In this document: positions 11,746-21,900 of the stretch, one piece after another
How positions within the stretch are numbered: position 1 is the stretch's first letter
How the letters are laid out: every line of letters begins with the position of its first letter
Assembly: GCA_008828725.1 (NCBI GenBank)
Contig: MEHQ01003677.1
Span: 230,005-294,004 of the forward strand
Source: Saccharina japonica
Taxonomy: Eukaryota > Sar > Phaeophyceae > Laminariales > Laminariaceae
Length of the DNA stretch: 64,000 nt
Reading direction: 5' to 3'
Made by a program: the position numbers and the translations under genes
The notes under the pieces: model-generated
The model's input: the letters and a program-made list of their open reading frames with translations, nothing else
Database searches by the model: none
Told to the model about the DNA's origin: nothing

Positions 11746-12252
11746 TTATGCTCTGATGCCCCCATTTTGTTGTGGGGTGTATGGTTTTGTTTGAAGCGTG
11801 CCTCCGTGGGCGCGAAGAAATACGTCGTACGAATACAGACCCTTGTCCCCAGGACGCTGGTTCAGCGGAAGCGAAGTGTTGCTGCTGAACTGTAGGTGAC
11901 AATCCCCCCTTTCGAGGATGGTGCTTACTCCCGAGTTCATAGCGTTGATGGGGGAGAAGAGATTGCTTCCCTATCCAGGTACGATCATGGCGGAGATACG
12001 GACTGGAACACGCTGTTCTGCCTGGTCGATGATGTATCCCCAAATAGGGCCAGTTGCCGTCGCGAATACATTCTCGTTACGGGCGGTGACGATGGTCTTC
12101 GGCTCCTGTAGCTTCTTGCAGTCCCGCATGCTGTCCACAATCGTCGTGAACCGGTCGGCGTTGGGTTGAAAACCCCTTCCGCCGTTGCCTGTAACCAGTC
12201 CCTTTATGTCATTGTTGATGTTGCCGCTGTTATTGAAAGCCGAATCTCCCAT
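11746..12252 (-). pseudogene. Copia pol remnant: protease flank fused to integrase end
   Basis: One frame on the minus strand reads FTTIVDS, then MRDCKKL, PKTIVTA, MIVPG-stop-GSNLFSP and finally PYTPQQNG. I-V-D-S and the V-P-G-x-x-x-N-L-F-S block flank the retropepsin of Copia polyproteins, and T-P-Q-Q-N-G is the end of the integrase core. The catalytic G-x-S region after I-V-D-S, most of integrase, and the parts between are missing. An in-frame TAG lies after M-I-V-P-G. The element cannot make a working polyprotein from this interior. Confidence 0.65.
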
Positions 12253-12335
12253 GATGATAGGTAGTACTTGGCCAAGCGGTCTTGTTTGATACTCGCAGTC
12301 AGTAGTCCGAACCGAATGTGCGATATTGAAGTCGT

Positions 12336-13090
12336 ACAGCAGGGATCCTACCTTTACAGCAGTACTGCAATTAGTTGTATCGATGAAGTTGCTTTAGTAC
12401 CTTGCTCGAGAGTCCCGAGACTTTTATTCTTATTCTATTTTTACGCAATCACGATTCCTTCGTGATGTGTAGAGAGTCAGCGCTTCGAACCGAAGTTGCT
12501 ATTTTGCAAGTTGTCTCGTGCTTGTCAAGTCTTATGATCCACAGTCCTATTCAATGACACTAAGCAGGGCCCCTAATCTACAGCAGTGCTGTGATTGTCT
12601 GTGAGGTTGCTAGACAGTGCCAAGCTATACACTCGAGCGATATCGAGTTATGGATATTTGTTGGAGCCTCCACGATGTACGGGAGGCTCCTTGCGAAGTC
12701 AGGGTTCCATTAACAGACGGCAGAACCGTCGGGAATTTCTTCTGTACTGCTGTTGTTTTTCCAAGGCTGGCGATTCACGGTATGAACTACGCTGAGCAGA
12801 GCTGCTAATCTCAGATATACTGGATTGTGATGAAGTTGCGTCAGCGTACAGCAGATACTTGACATTTTTTTCGTCAAGATGTTCGTCTGAAGGTTGAAAT
12901 GGTAAGGCCTCCAGTGGCAGATCCCTTTAACAGGCGGCAGTACGGCCGGGGGTTGCTATCAAACAGCTGCTGCTCGGGGCTTCCCGAGACTGACGGTCCA
13001 CAGTATGGACCACGCAATGCAGAGCTCCTAATCCTCAGCAGCACTGGGATTGTGGTGGAGTTAGAAAGCGTACAGCAAGGTCCGTGTCTT
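12336..13090. repeat. Four diverged tandem repeats of about 225 bp in the LTR-element interior
   Basis: A block containing 'gcag(a/g)gctcctaatcta..gcagtgctgtgattgt..gaagttgc' starts near 12336, 12562, 12794 and 13016, with spacings of about 226, 232 and 222 bp. It lies where gag would be expected on the minus strand. No intact gag frame crosses it. Confidence 0.6.
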
Positions 13091-13097
13091 GATCTTT

Positions 13098-13439
13098 CTA
13101 GACGCAGCAGGAGGGCGGGGTTGAAAGGGTACAACCAACTCTCCAAAACGTAGTGACGATGTTCTCTGGGTACCTCGCGCAGTGAACACGTCCACAACTG
13201 ATGTAACAGTTGTTGATGACGCCCTGTGAAGACCCTCTTCGCACACGCTCCCTCACGTGCCGACGAAGTACCAGTAGTACTTCCAACTCGATCATCTCCT
13301 CATACAGCAGACGATCTTGGTCTGGAAAGCTCTTGGTGTCGACAGCTCGTTCCGCTGATGAAGCCAGTCGTTGTAGCAGGGACGGTGCTATCTTGATCCC
13401 CGATGTCCCGATCGCTACCACGTTCACGCGTTTACTCAA
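13098..13439 (-). pseudogene. Possible gag N-terminus of the LTR element
   Basis: An open frame of 113 codons starts right after the primer-binding site on the minus strand, where gag begins in Copia elements. It reads MSKRVNVVAIGTSGIKIAPS and then a charged segment with E-E-M-I-E-L-E. I see no zinc knuckle. The assignment rests on position. Confidence 0.35.
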
Positions 13440-13450
13440 GGCTCATAACC
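13440..13450 (-). promoter_or_regulatory. Primer-binding site, half initiator tRNA-Met type
   Basis: GGCTCATAACC directly borders the inner end of the right LTR. The minus-strand GGTTATGAGCC is complementary to the anticodon stem-loop of initiator tRNA-Met, as in Copia-type elements that prime from a cleaved tRNA. Confidence 0.7.
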
Positions 13451-14529
13451 TATTAGAGATGTGGTGTGGCGTGTATACCAGCGCAGCTGGTGTGTACGCA
13501 CTCAGGTCCACTTGTCGATGACCGAACAAGATACAACCTGACTTTTTGAGGTGAACGCGCTGAAGTCGCTGTGAGGCAAACTTGTATGAACGCTTCAATA
13601 GGAGCAACACGATGATGTCCAATGTAGATTAATGTATATGCTCAAAAGCGAAGCTGATGATGATGAGCAAAAGAAGAGAGAAGAAGAAGAAGGTGACCCC
13701 AGGCCTTAAAGATGATTATGTCCAGCAGACATTGCTCGTGAAGAGCATGTTTTAGAAGAGAGCTGAAGAGGAGTGACAGAGTGCGCGTGCTAACGCGCTC
13801 CCGTTCTATTGACCATCTTGAGGATTGCGAACAGCAACACGCACTGCGATCTTGAATCGCAAACATCAACATGCCCTTGCTACGATAACTTGCGGCAGGG
13901 GACGCAACAACAATCGTGACCGATCTTGTACGCATTCCCTATACGGTAATACCCACTGTACCACACAGAACGGCCAAACCACATACGACAGCCTATCAAT
14001 TACTCCGCATCGTGTTTACTTGGCGGAATGTTGTTCCACGCGTGGATACTGAGCAACTAAACCACTTACGATACAGTAGATACCAGGTACGACAATGTAC
14101 TAATTGCCCAGCATACCTTTACTGGCTTGGTAAATGAACTCCGATTGGTCACTATTGAATATTTCGAGGATCCAACTCTTGACCATACGCTACGCATACA
14201 GCAGATAATTCCTCCGTGTTTATCCAATGACGACAAATGACGCTGCGCTATACTGCCGCTCGTTCTTTACGATATGCGCACTCGGACTGCAGATTTGCTG
14301 TACGCTACCAGAGAGTACGGTATGTGTTCAAGTGCACACAAAAGTAAAATGCCTGCTGGTACGTACTGGTACTTACCACATGCAAACCGTGATACGGAAC
14401 AGCTCAATGCTCCTAGATGGGTGCTACTCTACTGATGTAGTACGAGCTACGTTGCAGTAGATGACCCTGTGTTATCCAGCAGCGAATAGATGATCCCAAT
14501 GACTGCTACAATAGGTGTCATCTCTAATA
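13451..14529 (-). repeat. Long terminal repeat (5' LTR)
   Basis: It has perfect terminal inverted repeats TATTAGAGATG/CATCTCTAATA and is nearly identical to 8535-9624. The borders are TA..TA rather than the usual TG..CA. A TG..CA pair lies 9 bp further in (13460, 14520), so the exact border is open. Confidence 0.8.
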
Positions 14530-15831
14530 GCACCAATATTTTCTTCCACAATCAGTTTTCGGGTGAGATGTACAGTAGAGCTCCTCAAGTGGCCACCCTC
14601 AGAAGGCTAAAACGTGGCCTGAATGCAGGTGCACCTCTACCATAGCCATGCGTGTGTTGCCCTACCGAAGCGCTAGTCATAAATATAGAGCAGTTCGTTG
14701 GTGTCTTGGGGAGGCGGCTCTGCCTACAGGCACGGCCCAATCTGCGGCTAGGGTCGCTGTGGTACAGCTACAACTGCCACAACACGAAACTGCATCAACG
14801 CATGCTGCACGCGTCTAAGGCGATGCTGTTCAACTCACCAACAGGAGTGTGCTAGGTTTTGGGGGGCAAAGGCAATCAGATGCCTTTGCATCTGAATGCA
14901 CTCGGTTCAGCTTGACAACGTCAATAACATGCCGGATCAAAGAGGACACACGCTGTGCCACGGCGTTTCGATGATACTCGTCTGACCCGCTGGAACATGC
15001 AGCGTAAGCCCACTTGATATTCTTGGAGGGAGGGTCCTCGAATTTGTTTTCTCCGCATTTGTACGAGTATTGGACCCCGTGGAAGCCCGCGGGTTATGGT
15101 GCCTGACGTCCCCACGCAGAACGGTAAATGGCTGCCGTGGGTGTCTATGCATCTGCATTTTTCTCGAGGGTGTTCGTGGTATCTATGGCGAGGGCTCGTG
15201 ACTATTTCAGAAATTTTCGGTGATCAACCGTTGTTTTCCCGATTGTCAACACGCTTATCTTCCGCTGCAAACATTTCACTTTTTGCATACTTCGAGATCC
15301 CATGCAGGGGTGTGTTGGATGTTTCTTTGTGATTTACGTGTTGGAGCGCTGGGAAACAGAACGGTTTTGTTCTTGTTCTCGGTATCATTAGCCTAATTCG
15401 CATTGAAATTCATTTCAGGATATTTCCACGCAATCAATCGTGCCTCCGCCCCGGGCGGTCCGTTGTCCACTTCTTGGACCTGCTACACGCTACGGTTGCG
15501 GACCTTACACACAAACCACGAACGTGCCTTCCCGAGGTTTGCCTGGCAAACCGGGTACGATACACTCGAGGCAGTCTCCGTCTTACGATGGAATTGATAT
15601 ATCGCAGACCGTTTTATGGTGGGCCATGGTGCCTCAAGGAATGCTCCACGTGAACTATCGTGGGGGCCCGCTGGAACATTCGTGGTTATTCCCGTGCTGC
15701 TATCCCGCAGCACACTCTACGCCCTGGCAGTTTTGGGTTGGATGCAGACGGAACGATTTAGATCACTCCGGGTGCCCCGTCGCTTGCGAGTCCCACGGGT
15801 TCCCGTGAGACTCCCACGGCACCCCGTGGAA
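14530..15831. other. Non-coding spacer with a MITE fragment
   Basis: Bases 14531-14652 are the end of a reverse GACGCG-type MITE ('cacctctaccatagccatgcg'). The rest contains blocks of CCCACGG/CCGTGGG resembling the foldback family, but no frame I would call a gene. Confidence 0.4.
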
Positions 15832-16105
15832 GACGCGTGCTACGATAGAGGTACACCATGTTTTTTCTGAGCTCCTCACTTAAGGAGCGTCATACCTCAC
15901 CGAAAAAATGAGTTTATAGGAACATACAAGTTCTGCCAGATGAGAAGAACATACAAGTTCTGCCAGATGAGAAATCTCATGACCGAAGCATACTCTAAAA
16001 CATTATTCGTCACAAAATTGAAAGTCCGACGAATTTGGGTTAAGGAGCTCGATCGTTCAGAAAACGATTCAGCCAAAACGTGCTACCTCTACCGTAGCAC
16101 GCGTC
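15832..16105 (+). mobile_element. GACGCG-type MITE, intact, 4-bp TSD GGAA
   Basis: The ends are GACGCGTGCTACGATAGAGG and CCTCTACCGTAGCACGCGTC, a perfect 20-bp inverted repeat. The flanking direct repeat is GGAA (15828-15831 and 16106-16109). An internal tandem duplication of about 26 bp ('gaacatacaagttctgcc' twice, 15919-15970) is private to this copy. This is the best reference copy in the window. Confidence 0.9.
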
Positions 16106-16985
16106 GGAACCTTTCGCGAGAACTCGGAGTAGAAGATCAACAATACGAATGCCAATCATTTGTTGGTGCACGACTTCGCAGGGAGAATTGATGCTGGGAT
16201 TTCGCGCCTATGAAACGGTGATAACTATCACAACCTCCTTACTAATGTCTACGTGACATCAAGCTTCCTTAGTATCGCGTCATTTGCTCCTTTCCTGGTG
16301 CTGACGCGTCTACAGGTACATGTACTTTGCGGCATAGTTTTGGATGGGTCGGATGCCATACCCCCATTCGTATTAGCGTCACCACCCAACCGACTGACAA
16401 CATTACGACCTTCAGCGCCCCCGACCGTTCCCTTCGTCGTCATACAACACCTTTGATATCCGACGATGTACAGCTCGAGCTTTGAACTCCGATTCATCAT
16501 ATACAATGTTCAGGAAATGGACGACCTACTGTATTTATGCACGAAGTATAAACGTGTTATGTAATTTCTTCCGGATTGACGTCGAATTTTCGATTGAACC
16601 AATTACCCTCGCTTCGTCTACCTTGTCTGCTATCGTACTGTCGACAGACCTCCATGCCACTATTAATAGCATGTATTATACAGGTGAAATATATCGCGGA
16701 CACAATACAGCAGATTGTAGATATACGTGTATGTTTGGTCTTGCTTCTACTGTACCGTACAGTGCATTAGAGGTTTAGGGTTGCATCGCTGTACACCTTC
16801 CCAGCATCCCCGCCCTAAATCCTGTACACGACTACGCCACGAATTCACGCATTACTCCATGCTCGACATTTGGTGCTTGTTTCTGGCGACGCCAGTACTC
16901 TCAATTAGTTGAAGACGAGCCTACAACCACGACATCCACGGTGGACATAACGACCTGCGCTGTTGATCGCTGGTCCGCGATTATG

Positions 16986-17025
<40 letters not shown>

Positions 17026-17243
17026 ACTTCAATCATAACCACTCTGTTTACCGGCGATGTTCTTGCTACCTGCCACATCGACCACCACGTCTATTTTGTA
17101 TTGGTGTTGAGCTACCCCTGCACGGTGGCCAGCCTAAACAGCCAAGCAAATTGCGCAACTTGCCGGGGCAGCCATAGTGCCCCGAGCTTAGGCACCACAC
17201 TCCTCCTCCCGAAAAAACACGCGGATTGCTAGCTAGAGCTCCG
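16106..17243. other. No gene seen; contains an (AT)n microsatellite
   Basis: Unrecognised sequence. A run of alternating AT lies at about 16985-17022. Short open frames occur on both strands without recognisable motifs. Confidence 0.4.
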
Positions 17244-17390
17244 CTACACGGCCTGTTTCCGCTGGTTTGGTTTGCGCTTGGTGCCGTCGTTGTTGTGGTC
17301 CTGGACGAATTCCACCGGGAGCGACGCGAACGCGGGAGAAACGAAATTAGGCATGCGCTCGATACCACGCGAGTACGGATTTCCTCCTTA
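17244..17390 (-). CDS. Possible 3'-terminal exon, unrecognised
   Basis: On the minus strand a frame ends at a TAG (17244-17246) and contains G-N-P-Y-S-R-G-I-E-R-M-P-N-F-V-S, then L-P-V-E-F-V-Q-D-H-N-N-D-G-T-K-R-K. Its composition is protein-like and unlike the surrounding repeats. There is no start and no clear acceptor, and I do not recognise the family. It could be a coding tail of an unseen gene or of an eroded transposon. Confidence 0.2.
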
Positions 17391-18146
17391 CAGGGTCTAG
17401 TGTAATATACGTCTACTACATAGCTAGCTATTTCATATCGTGCCAGGCGGTGGTGGACGGCAGGGTAGACGCACAACCCCCAGCCCCTATCCAGTGCCGG
17501 ACGTAGTGACAACCTATCCCGCATACCGGAACATATACGTCAAATCGTCACGACGCCACATGGAATCGGGCTTGGTGGACGCTGTGTCTTCGACACCCAA
17601 CGAACAGGCGAGTTGCGATGCTTCCACCTATAGCCGCCTTGCGTGAAAGGAGGAGCAGTACGTGCTTTAAGCGGAACCGGTTTACACTACGAGAGCTTTA
17701 AAAGACGGTTTCTAAGGTCCTTCAGCAGTATGTTAGGACAGGCTCCATGCTACGTCAACGCGGTCGCGGTCGTAATGTCCTTATCCTTGAGCCGCACTCA
17801 GGGTCACTCGGCCGGGTGACTGGCCTTCTACCAGCACCTTTACTTGCATTCGTGAGAGTTTTGTACCACTACGGTATTGGGTTTGGCGATATACACACGT
17901 GAGTACAATCGTGTGGACGTATTTTATTTACTTCTCTTCTTGATCAAAACTTACGGTCGGAGTGAGGTACACACAGTAGCCCACTCGCCCCAGGGAACTA
18001 AACGCGGTACTAGTGAAACTCAGGGTGCCCCCCCCGAGTCAATAATGCCAACGTCACGGTGGTGCCAACGTCGCGGGTGGTGCCTTTATTTTATGTGCTC
18101 TCCGCTCGTGTGGAGATCAATATCTCGCCCGGAGCGTGACCTCGAA
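17391..18146. other. No gene seen
   Basis: Unrecognised, GC-balanced sequence with only short frames. It lies downstream of gene B's last exon on the minus strand. Confidence 0.35.
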
Positions 18147-18424
18147 TACGCGGGCTACGATAGAGGTATAGCAGCTTTTGGCGGAAGCAGTTTCTGAATG
18201 ACCTACTAAACAAGCCTCCTTGACTCAAAATCGTCGGAATGCCGTTCTTGTTTTTGCAACATTATCTGTGTTACGCTAAGGAAATGGGATTTCGTCTGTG
18301 GATCGGCTCGAACTTTCACGTTTATTGAAATCGGTTCTTTGAGTTGAGTCTGATATGAAGCTCCTCGCGTGACCGTGGCCTCAGAAAAGCAACCATGGTG
18401 CGTCTCTGTACCGTAGCATACGCC
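18147..18424 (-). mobile_element. GACGCG-type MITE, degenerate
   Basis: It begins 'tacgcgggctacgatagagg' and ends 'ctgtaccgtagcatacgcc'. The reverse-orientation interior includes the 'tttctgaatgac' and 'aaaatcgtcgga' boxes. Confidence 0.65.
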
Positions 18425-18523
18425 CGAAGATGTTTTCTTTACGAAACCGGAACGACTAGCAATAATACGCGCCAGAGTCCTAAGACAATATATGCTAGCA
18501 AACGAACCGTGTGAACAGTTGTT

Positions 18524-18797
18524 GACGCACGCTACGGTACACGTGCACCATGTGTTTGCCTTATAAGGGGGGTCACTTATCACTTGAGGAGAGCTCTATG
18601 CGTCACCCAAAACGCTGATTTTTGGATGGGGGGCTGCTGGCGGCCGATGAATAATTCCATCGTGGCCTCAAGTACAAAAATGAAAAACATTTCATCCCAA
18701 GAAATGACGAAAAACGACGATTTTGGGTTAAGGATGCCCCGTCAATCAGGAACCGTTTCAGGCTAAAATCGCTACCTCTATAACCGTAAAACGCGTA
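18524..18797 (+). mobile_element. GACGCG-type MITE, degenerate
   Basis: It begins GACGCACGCTACGGTACACG and ends near 'ctctataaccgtaaaacgcgt'. The interior has 'cacttgaggag' and 'gacgattttgggttaagg' boxes. It ends about 160 bp from the stop codon of gene B. Confidence 0.65.
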
Positions 18798-18956
18798 AGT
18801 TGATCCCTTGAAGAGCATGACCAATCAGAAAATGTCGATTTTTTTAAACAATCCATCCCGTACCGTGGGACGAGTCCTCCTACTACTGTAACGTCAACCC
18901 AGTTGCTATCCGATCGTGCAAGCACCACGTTCTTACCCGGGGCGTTTTTGCGTGTT

Positions 18957-21900
18957 TCAGTCGGACGAAGGCGTGCATGTAGCGATGGCCGGGCAGGGGG
19001 AAGACACGCACTCAACGTCCTCCAAGGTGCAAACTTCTCCACGGGCGCAGGGGCTCGGATAGCAGACGTCGGCGCAGTAGTAGTATCCCGGGTCATCGAA
19101 GTAGGAGTACCGGCACTCCTGTTCGTGGTGAGGGCCGGGCGAGGTTGGTCAGGAAAGAGGCCCTACACATTTAAGCGTGGTACTGTTCCTGTAACACGAT
19201 CGCCTACTACAACGTTTACGTCGATTACGGCGGGGTTTCCAGGGTCTAAAGGATGCCTTGTTCGATCGGTAGGAACACCGAAAACGGTGTAAGCGAAGTA
19301 CACTGGAGGCTGATTGTGCGATGAAATTCCACAGAACCCGAGTGTTTGTAACGCATCAGATACATCTACGATAGAGGTTTACCGTTTTTTGGGTATTTTT
19401 GTTTCTGAATTACCTAGTAAAGGTTCCTTAACCCAAAAGCGTCGGAATGTAATTGTTCCTTGCGATCTGTTTTTTTGTATGCCAAGGCCGTGGAATTTTC
19501 CACCGGGATGCACTTTCATTTTTATCGAAATCGTTTTTTGGGGGTCAGGTAGGGAGCGCTCCTCAATGTAAGGAGCCTCAGAAACAAAATGGTGCATCTC
19601 TACCGTAGCATGAGTCGTCGGTGCAGTAGCTGTCTTCTCGCTTATTATTAAGTCCTCCAGCATAAACAAATGGAATGTCGAAAGTCTCTCATCTGATATG
19701 CACCTGGTGCCGAGAAATAGACACGATGGAAACCTTCAGTTAATGCGCGAAAGTGTTTGCGAAGATGGATCATCCGTCCTCGAAGCCCCCCCCTTCCCTC
19801 AGAGACATGACCAACACTTTCGATACCGTTCTCCGCGTATTATGCTCACGACCACACGGTGCAGACAACAGGGGAAGGACGCATGCAACGATAGAGGTGC
19901 ACCATGCGTTTTCTGAGCTCCTCACATAAGGAGCGTCATACCTCACCGAAAAAATGATTTTGGAGGACAATAAAAGTGCCTACAGGATGAGAGATCTCGT
20001 GACCGAAGTATACTCAGAAACATTATTCGTCACAAACAAATGAAAGTCCGACGAATTTGGGTTAAGGACCCCGATCGTTCAGAAAACGATTCAGCCAAAA
20101 CGTGCTACCTCTACCGTAGCACGCATCGAAGGAATACCATTAGCAGGTGGCGGGAACCGTCCTGCCTTGCATAGTATGAACGTAAATTAAATCCGAAGAG
20201 ATTAACCAAATGCAGCACACGACAGGTGCTATGAAAGTGATATGTTTTCGACACCTTGCACTGGTTTCGACACCAATGCTCCCACAAAAACAACTGTACG
20301 CCCCCTATCATGCGGACGGCGAAGGGTTGTTGTTATTCCAACCTCTGTCGGTCTGTGGGAGCGTGGATATTCCGGCCGCAGACGGTTTCAGGCGCGCGCA
20401 TGCTACCGACATCCTTGGCCACCTTGAACGCTACTACCGCGATCACCTTTGGTGCCAGCTTCAGCATGCGGACCAACCTTTTGAATGTGAAATGTCCGCA
20501 GTGTATGTCGGTCCATGCCACTGAGACACTCATGCTACGGCCGGGAGGAAACGCGATGCATGATGTACCAACGCCTAGGTCTGCGCACCGCACACCAACG
20601 CCTCTCAACCTTTGAACGAGAAGGGCCAACCAGTCGGAGACAGTTCCTGGTCACAAAATGCTGCCACCTCTATCATACCACACGCGTCTCATGCTATGCT
20701 ACAATGTTCCGATGTCCTCCAGGAATATGTATTCATACGGCCACATTTTGCGGGGGCGGGGGAGGCGGAGGGGTGGTCCCAACCAGGCCAACTGCTATAT
20801 GTACACTTTTATCGTACCTGATACTCCCCGCAAGCTTCATGGCACGGGTCGTCCTCGCAGCCGATCTCCAGAGACGCTCTGTCCTCGTCGCTGACGGAGC
20901 TCCACTCCCTGAACAGGTCACAATAACTGGCCGTGAAGTACCCTAGGGAGTACCAAGAAAGACCGATGAGGTACTCCTCGCCTATCTCGAGGGTGACTCC
21001 GCACAGCAAGTCGCTGTTCTTGTCGGTGACGAACGAGATGTTGTGGTGTCCGTAGTCGTAGTCCACGTCGGGCCCCTCCTCCTTGTAGAGGGTGATGACG
21101 TCCAATGTGTATGTCACGAAGTTTGTTGAGTCTTCGGCTGACCTGCGCGCGGTGCCGTTCGGGGGCCATAAATAAAAGAGGAAAAGGAGGAACACCCACA
21201 AGAGACACTTTTGATCGATCTCTAAAGGTGTACGTACTATAGGTGGCATGTACTGTAGTTGGCAGGGGAACTCATCTTGGTGACCCAAGACAGCCGTAAC
21301 ACAGAAACTATTATCTTGTATGATTATCGAGCTATGTCGAGGGACAGGTCAGGAGGAAGCATGAATGAACATGCTCCAGCAAGCTGCCAGACCAGAAACG
21401 CGTCTCATTCACCCGCAATATATCCGCCGCTCAATGCAGATGTCTCCCTTGCACATGATGCCTCATCGATATATGGAACTCCCTACTGATAAAATTGATA
21501 ATTTCCGTCGTATGATTTACAGCACAATCAACAGAAACATATGGACGCTTGCTGCGATACAATTTCACAATGACTTTTACTGAGCTCTCCGCACATGAGG
21601 AGTTCCATAGTAAGTCGCCGAAAAAAATGATTTTGGAGGAAAATACAAGTGCTACCCGCAGAACAAACTCATGAACTTCAGTATACTCTGAAACATTATT
21701 TGTCACAAAAATGAAAGCCCGACGAATTTGGGTTAAGGAGCTATGTATATCACTCAGAAAACGTTTCAGCCAAAAAAAGGTATACCTTTACCTCTATCGT
21801 AGCACGCGCGTTAATGACAGGCGCCTTACGGGCTGGGAGTTGGTTATTCGTGCTGAGCAAGGGAGGGGTTTTTGGTAGTGGTGGACGAGCTATAGACGCT

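Larger units (their letters stand above)
8535..14529 (-). mobile_element. LTR retrotransposon (Copia type), degenerate, about 6.0 kb
   Basis: Two nearly identical direct repeats (8535-9624 and 13451-14529) flank a 3.8-kb interior. The right repeat has exact 11-bp inverted ends, TATTAGAGATG..CATCTCTAATA. Directly inside it, at 13440-13450, GGCTCATAACC equals the anticodon arm of initiator tRNA-Met, the half-tRNA primer site used by Copia elements. The element therefore reads on the minus strand. The interior keeps a protease-flank and integrase fragment (11746-12252) and serine/proline-rich sequence at about 11.35-11.55 kb, but no reverse transcriptase that I can recognise. It interrupts duplication copy A; copy B lacks it. 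I found no clear target-site duplication. Confidence 0.8.

Noticed and set aside
13460..14520. LTR borders at TG..CA
   Set aside because: Possible, but the perfect inverted ends and the adjoining primer site favour 13451-14529. Kept as an open alternative in the finding.
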